From the NCBI GenBank assembly GCA_963703745.1, contig CAVPFL010000002.1, positions 1,116,001 to 1,180,000 on the forward strand: a stretch of DNA of 64,000 nucleotides. Reading direction: 5' to 3'. Below the pieces are notes generated by a model that saw only the letters and a list, made by a program, of their open reading frames with translations, did not search any database and was not told where the DNA came from. Within the stretch, counting starts at the first letter, position 1, and each line of letters opens with the position of its first letter. The position numbers were made by a program, and so were the translations under genes. The stretch is from AP-15 sp963703745 (lineage in GTDB: Bacteria > Pseudomonadota > Alphaproteobacteria > ATCC43930 > CGMCC-115725). This document shows positions 62,054-64,000 of the stretch, one piece after another.

Positions 62054-63442
62054 ATGGCGCCTCGCATATTGTCGTTGGCGATGAACGCATGCCGACCCAT
62101 CCGGCTCAACGCCTTCGACATGGCGTGCGTCGGCCATATTCAGCACGGCATGTGGACGCATCCGCGTGACCATTCGTCAGACTATACCTCGCTCGACCAT
62201 TGGGTGAGCCTCGCGCGCATGCTGGAGCGCGGCCTGTTCGACGGACTTTTTCTCGCGGACGTGCTCGGTGCTTACGATGTCTACGGGGGAAATGCGGACG
62301 CCTCGCTGCGAGCCGGAGTGCAGATCCCGCTGCTCGATCCGATGGCGCTGGTGCCGGCGATGGCCTACGCGACCACACATCTCGGCTTTGGCGTGACCTG
62401 TAACCTTGCGTACGAACCGCCCTTCTTGTTCGCCCGTCGCATGGCGACATTGGATCAATTGACGCGCGGCCGGATCGGCTGGAACATCGTCACCGGTTAT
62501 CTGGATAGCGCTGCGCGGGCCATGGGTTTCGATGCGCAGATGGAGCACGACGACCGGTATGAGCTGGCGGACGAATATCTGCAGGTGGTCTACGCGCTGT
62601 GGGAGGGCGGTTGGGCGGACGGTGCGGTAAAGCGTGATCGCCCACACGGCATTTACACCGACCCGCGCCGGGTGCGCCTGGTGCACCATCACGGCAAGCA
62701 GTTCCATGTCGACGCCGTCCCGCTATGGGAGCCATCGCCGCAGCGCACACCGGTATTGTACCAGGCGGGCGCCTCCGACCGTGGCCGCATATTCGCGGCT
62801 CGCCACGCCGAGTGCGTATTCGTCAATGCCAGCACCAAGCAGAATGTGCGCCGCATTGTCACCGATCTCCGCACCCGTGCCGCGCCGCGTCCAATGCTGG
62901 TATTTGTTGGTGCCAGCGTCGTGACCGGTCGTACCGAGGGGGAGGCGCGCGAGCTTCTGGCGGAATACCGGCGCCACGCCAGTGTCGAAGGCGCCCTGGC
63001 ACATGCCGCTGCCTCGCTCGGCATCGATTTCACCCGCTTCGGCATGGACGAGCCGATCGACGCAGGTGCGACTCAGGCCATTCGCTCCAATGTAGAGGCG
63101 ATCACCGCCTCGCTCGGCGCGGGCTGGTCCAAGCGCCGGTTGATCGACCGGTTCGTGCTCGGCAGCCGCCAGCCGCCCATTGTCGGCTCGCCTGAGCAGG
63201 TCGCGGACCAACTGATCGCCTGGGTCAGTGAAGCCGATGTCGACGGCTTCAATCTCTCCCGCACCGTTGTTCCGGAGTGTCTGGAGAGCTTCATTGAGCT
63301 GGTGCTACCGATCTTACAGGAGCGCGGCGTCTACAAACGCGATTATGCTCCCGGCACCTACCGTCAGAAGCTGTTCGGTTGCGGCGACCGGTTGCCCGAC
63401 GAACATCCCGCGGCGGCGGCGCGCTGGAGCGCTGACCGTTGA
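62054..63442 (+). CDS. LLM-class flavin monooxygenase (NtaA/SnaA/DszA family)
   Basis: 462 residues. It begins with the family block RLNAFDMACVGHIQHGMWTH (landmark), then LFDGLFLADVLGAYDVYGG, the RIGWNIVTGYLDSAARAMG core and DGFNLSRTVVP. The family uses FMNH2 from a partner reductase to oxidise substrates such as nitrilotriacetate or sulfones. No reductase gene lies in the window. The start is ATG 62054, with ATG 62081 as an alternative. A longer open frame from 61715 overlaps the pseudogene on the other strand and is rejected. Confidence 0.9.
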   Translation: MAPRILSLAMNACRPIRLNAFDMACVGHIQHGMWTHPRDHSSDYTSLDHWVSLARMLERGLFDGLFLADVLGAYDVYGGNADASLRAGVQIPLLDPMALVPAMAYATTHLGFGVTCNLAYEPPFLFARRMATLDQLTRGRIGWNIVTGYLDSAARAMGFDAQMEHDDRYELADEYLQVVYALWEGGWADGAVKRDRPHGIYTDPRRVRLVHHHGKQFHVDAVPLWEPSPQRTPVLYQAGASDRGRIFAARHAECVFVNASTKQNVRRIVTDLRTRAAPRPMLVFVGASVVTGRTEGEARELLAEYRRHASVEGALAHAAASLGIDFTRFGMDEPIDAGATQAIRSNVEAITASLGAGWSKRRLIDRFVLGSRQPPIVGSPEQVADQLIAWVSEADVDGFNLSRTVVPECLESFIELVLPILQERGVYKRDYAPGTYRQKLFGCGDRLPDEHPAAAARWSADR

Positions 63443-63489
63443 TACTGAGGAGCTGACTGAAGATGATTCCCTCGATATCAATGGGTTAT

Positions 63490-63562
63490 CGTCATTCCTG
63501 CGGAAGCAGGAATCCAGGTTCCGAGATCCTGTCGCTCGCCCTGGACCCCCGCTTTCGCGCTA
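63490..63562. repeat. Dispersed palindromic repeat, copy C
   Basis: CGTCATTCCTGCGGAAGCAG with GAATCCAGG, a spacer, then CTGGACCCCCGCTTTCGCGC. Related to copies at 12376-12456 and 16724-16801. Confidence 0.6.
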
Positions 63563-63616
63563 CGGCATTCACACATCCGGGGACGGCGAAGAATCCCGCA
63601 AGCCGACGGCAAGATA

Positions 63617-63763
63617 CTTCCGCCCCCTTGATGGGGGCGGGTCGGGGTGGGGGTGATGCTACGAGCGGCAGGCGATTGGCGGCGAGATCGACCGCCGTTG
63701 CCCGCTTCCGGCTGCGTCGCGATAGCGTCGGTGCTCACCCCCTCCATCAAGGGGGAGGGCCTC
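63617..63763. repeat. Long-range inverted GC-rich arms
   Basis: CCGCCCCCTTGATGGGGGCG on one side and CACCCCCTCCATCAAGGGGG on the other, about 110 bases apart, can pair with each other or fold locally. Confidence 0.5.
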
Positions 63764-63906
63764 AGCAACGACGGCTACAGGTGCCGCTAATCCACTCGCG
63801 ACGCCGCAGAAAATGTGTGAATACAGTAGCGCTTTCGCAGGGGTGACGAATTACAACATTGGTATTACGCACCTCATTTTCGGTCGAACACTAGGGGTTA
63901 AATTGC

Positions 63907-64000
63907 ATGCGCAAGTTTTTTGGGCCGACCGGCTCAGTCAGCCGAACCACTGTCGAGAGCGAAGCTCTCAAAAGCAATATGCTGGGCGATCCGACAGCGC
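63907..64000 (+). CDS. Start of a further gene (partial, possible esterase)
   Basis: ATG 63907 begins MRKFFGPTGSVSRTTVESEA and then KSNMLGDPTA, running off the window end after 31 codons. The K-S-N-M-L-G-D-P-T segment resembles the start of some alpha/beta-hydrolase esterases, by eye only. AGGGG lies about ten bases upstream. Confidence 0.5.
   Translation, partial: MRKFFGPTGSVSRTTVESEALKSNMLGDPTA

Larger units (their letters stand above)
63443..63906. other. Repeat-rich gap
   Basis: About 460 bases with no gene. It holds a dispersed palindromic repeat (63490-63562) and two inverted GC-rich arms (63617-63763). Confidence 0.5.

Overview
This window looks like chromosomal DNA from a GC-rich alphaproteobacterium, most probably of the Hyphomicrobiales (Bradyrhizobium-like). 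This is inferred from gene content and has not been checked against a database. The pointers are a type II DAHP synthase, glutathione reductase with a C-x4-C (CVLRGC) active site, several class III adenylate/guanylate cyclases, BTAD/TolB-like regulators, a DUF1127 protein, form I coxMSL, and intergenic palindromes of the kind common in that order. No rRNA, tRNA, CRISPR array or replication origin was recognised.

Layout. 1-7.2 kb (minus strand): a partial zinc alcohol dehydrogenase, a MetE-like methyltransferase, nicotinate phosphoribosyltransferase overlapping DAHP synthase, then glutathione reductase with a helical partner and a frameshifted Doc toxin. 7.3-10.7 kb: the conserved transglutaminase / alpha-E / circularly permuted ATP-grasp trio, with the ATP-grasp gene frameshifted. 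11.5-25.7 kb: a nitrogen-scavenging block. It holds a frameshifted SDR, a Dpp/Opp-type ABC importer (dppB frameshifted), a biuret-hydrolase-like enzyme divergent from an allophanate-hydrolase-like amidase, a cupin, PHA depolymerase, a GST, and a second cysteine hydrolase in an operon with an NCS2-like permease. 25.7-30.4 kb: an island with a secreted-sensor cyclase, bracketed by two mutS remnants and by a duplicated SDR start region. 30.4-41.9 kb: assorted single genes (SDR, TauE, HPRT, HAMP-cyclase, GSTs, PPOX, GNAT, Asp/Glu racemase-like, cupin, two non-heme Fe oxygenases), a decayed Phd/VapC pair and a TPP-enzyme scrap. 41.9-43.2 kb: an IS5-family element with a CTAA target duplication. 43.3-49.8 kb: LysR, LLM, GFA, then coxM-coxS-coxL, a form I aerobic CO dehydrogenase. 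50.2-53.4 kb: an animal-type haem peroxidase followed by a small gene split by an IS630 element. 53.4-57.8 kb: a YcaO protein, a BTAD/TPR regulator and a class III cyclase. 57.9-64 kb: a WD40 pseudogene joined to a 317-bp near-identical copy of part of coxL, a methyltransferase, HIT, a collapsed molybdenum-hydroxylase gene, an NtaA-like monooxygenase and the start of a further gene.

How the genes may work together. Import by the ABC system, biuret to allophanate to ammonia and CO2, and a second hydrolase-permease pair together suggest ureide nitrogen scavenging. CoxMSL would allow CO oxidation as an energy supplement. The YcaO-BTAD-cyclase locus is the best candidate for an undescribed system.

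A recurring oddity is single-base frameshifts that split otherwise well-conserved genes. They mean either active gene decay or indel errors in the assembly. Reads must be checked before these genes are treated as dead.
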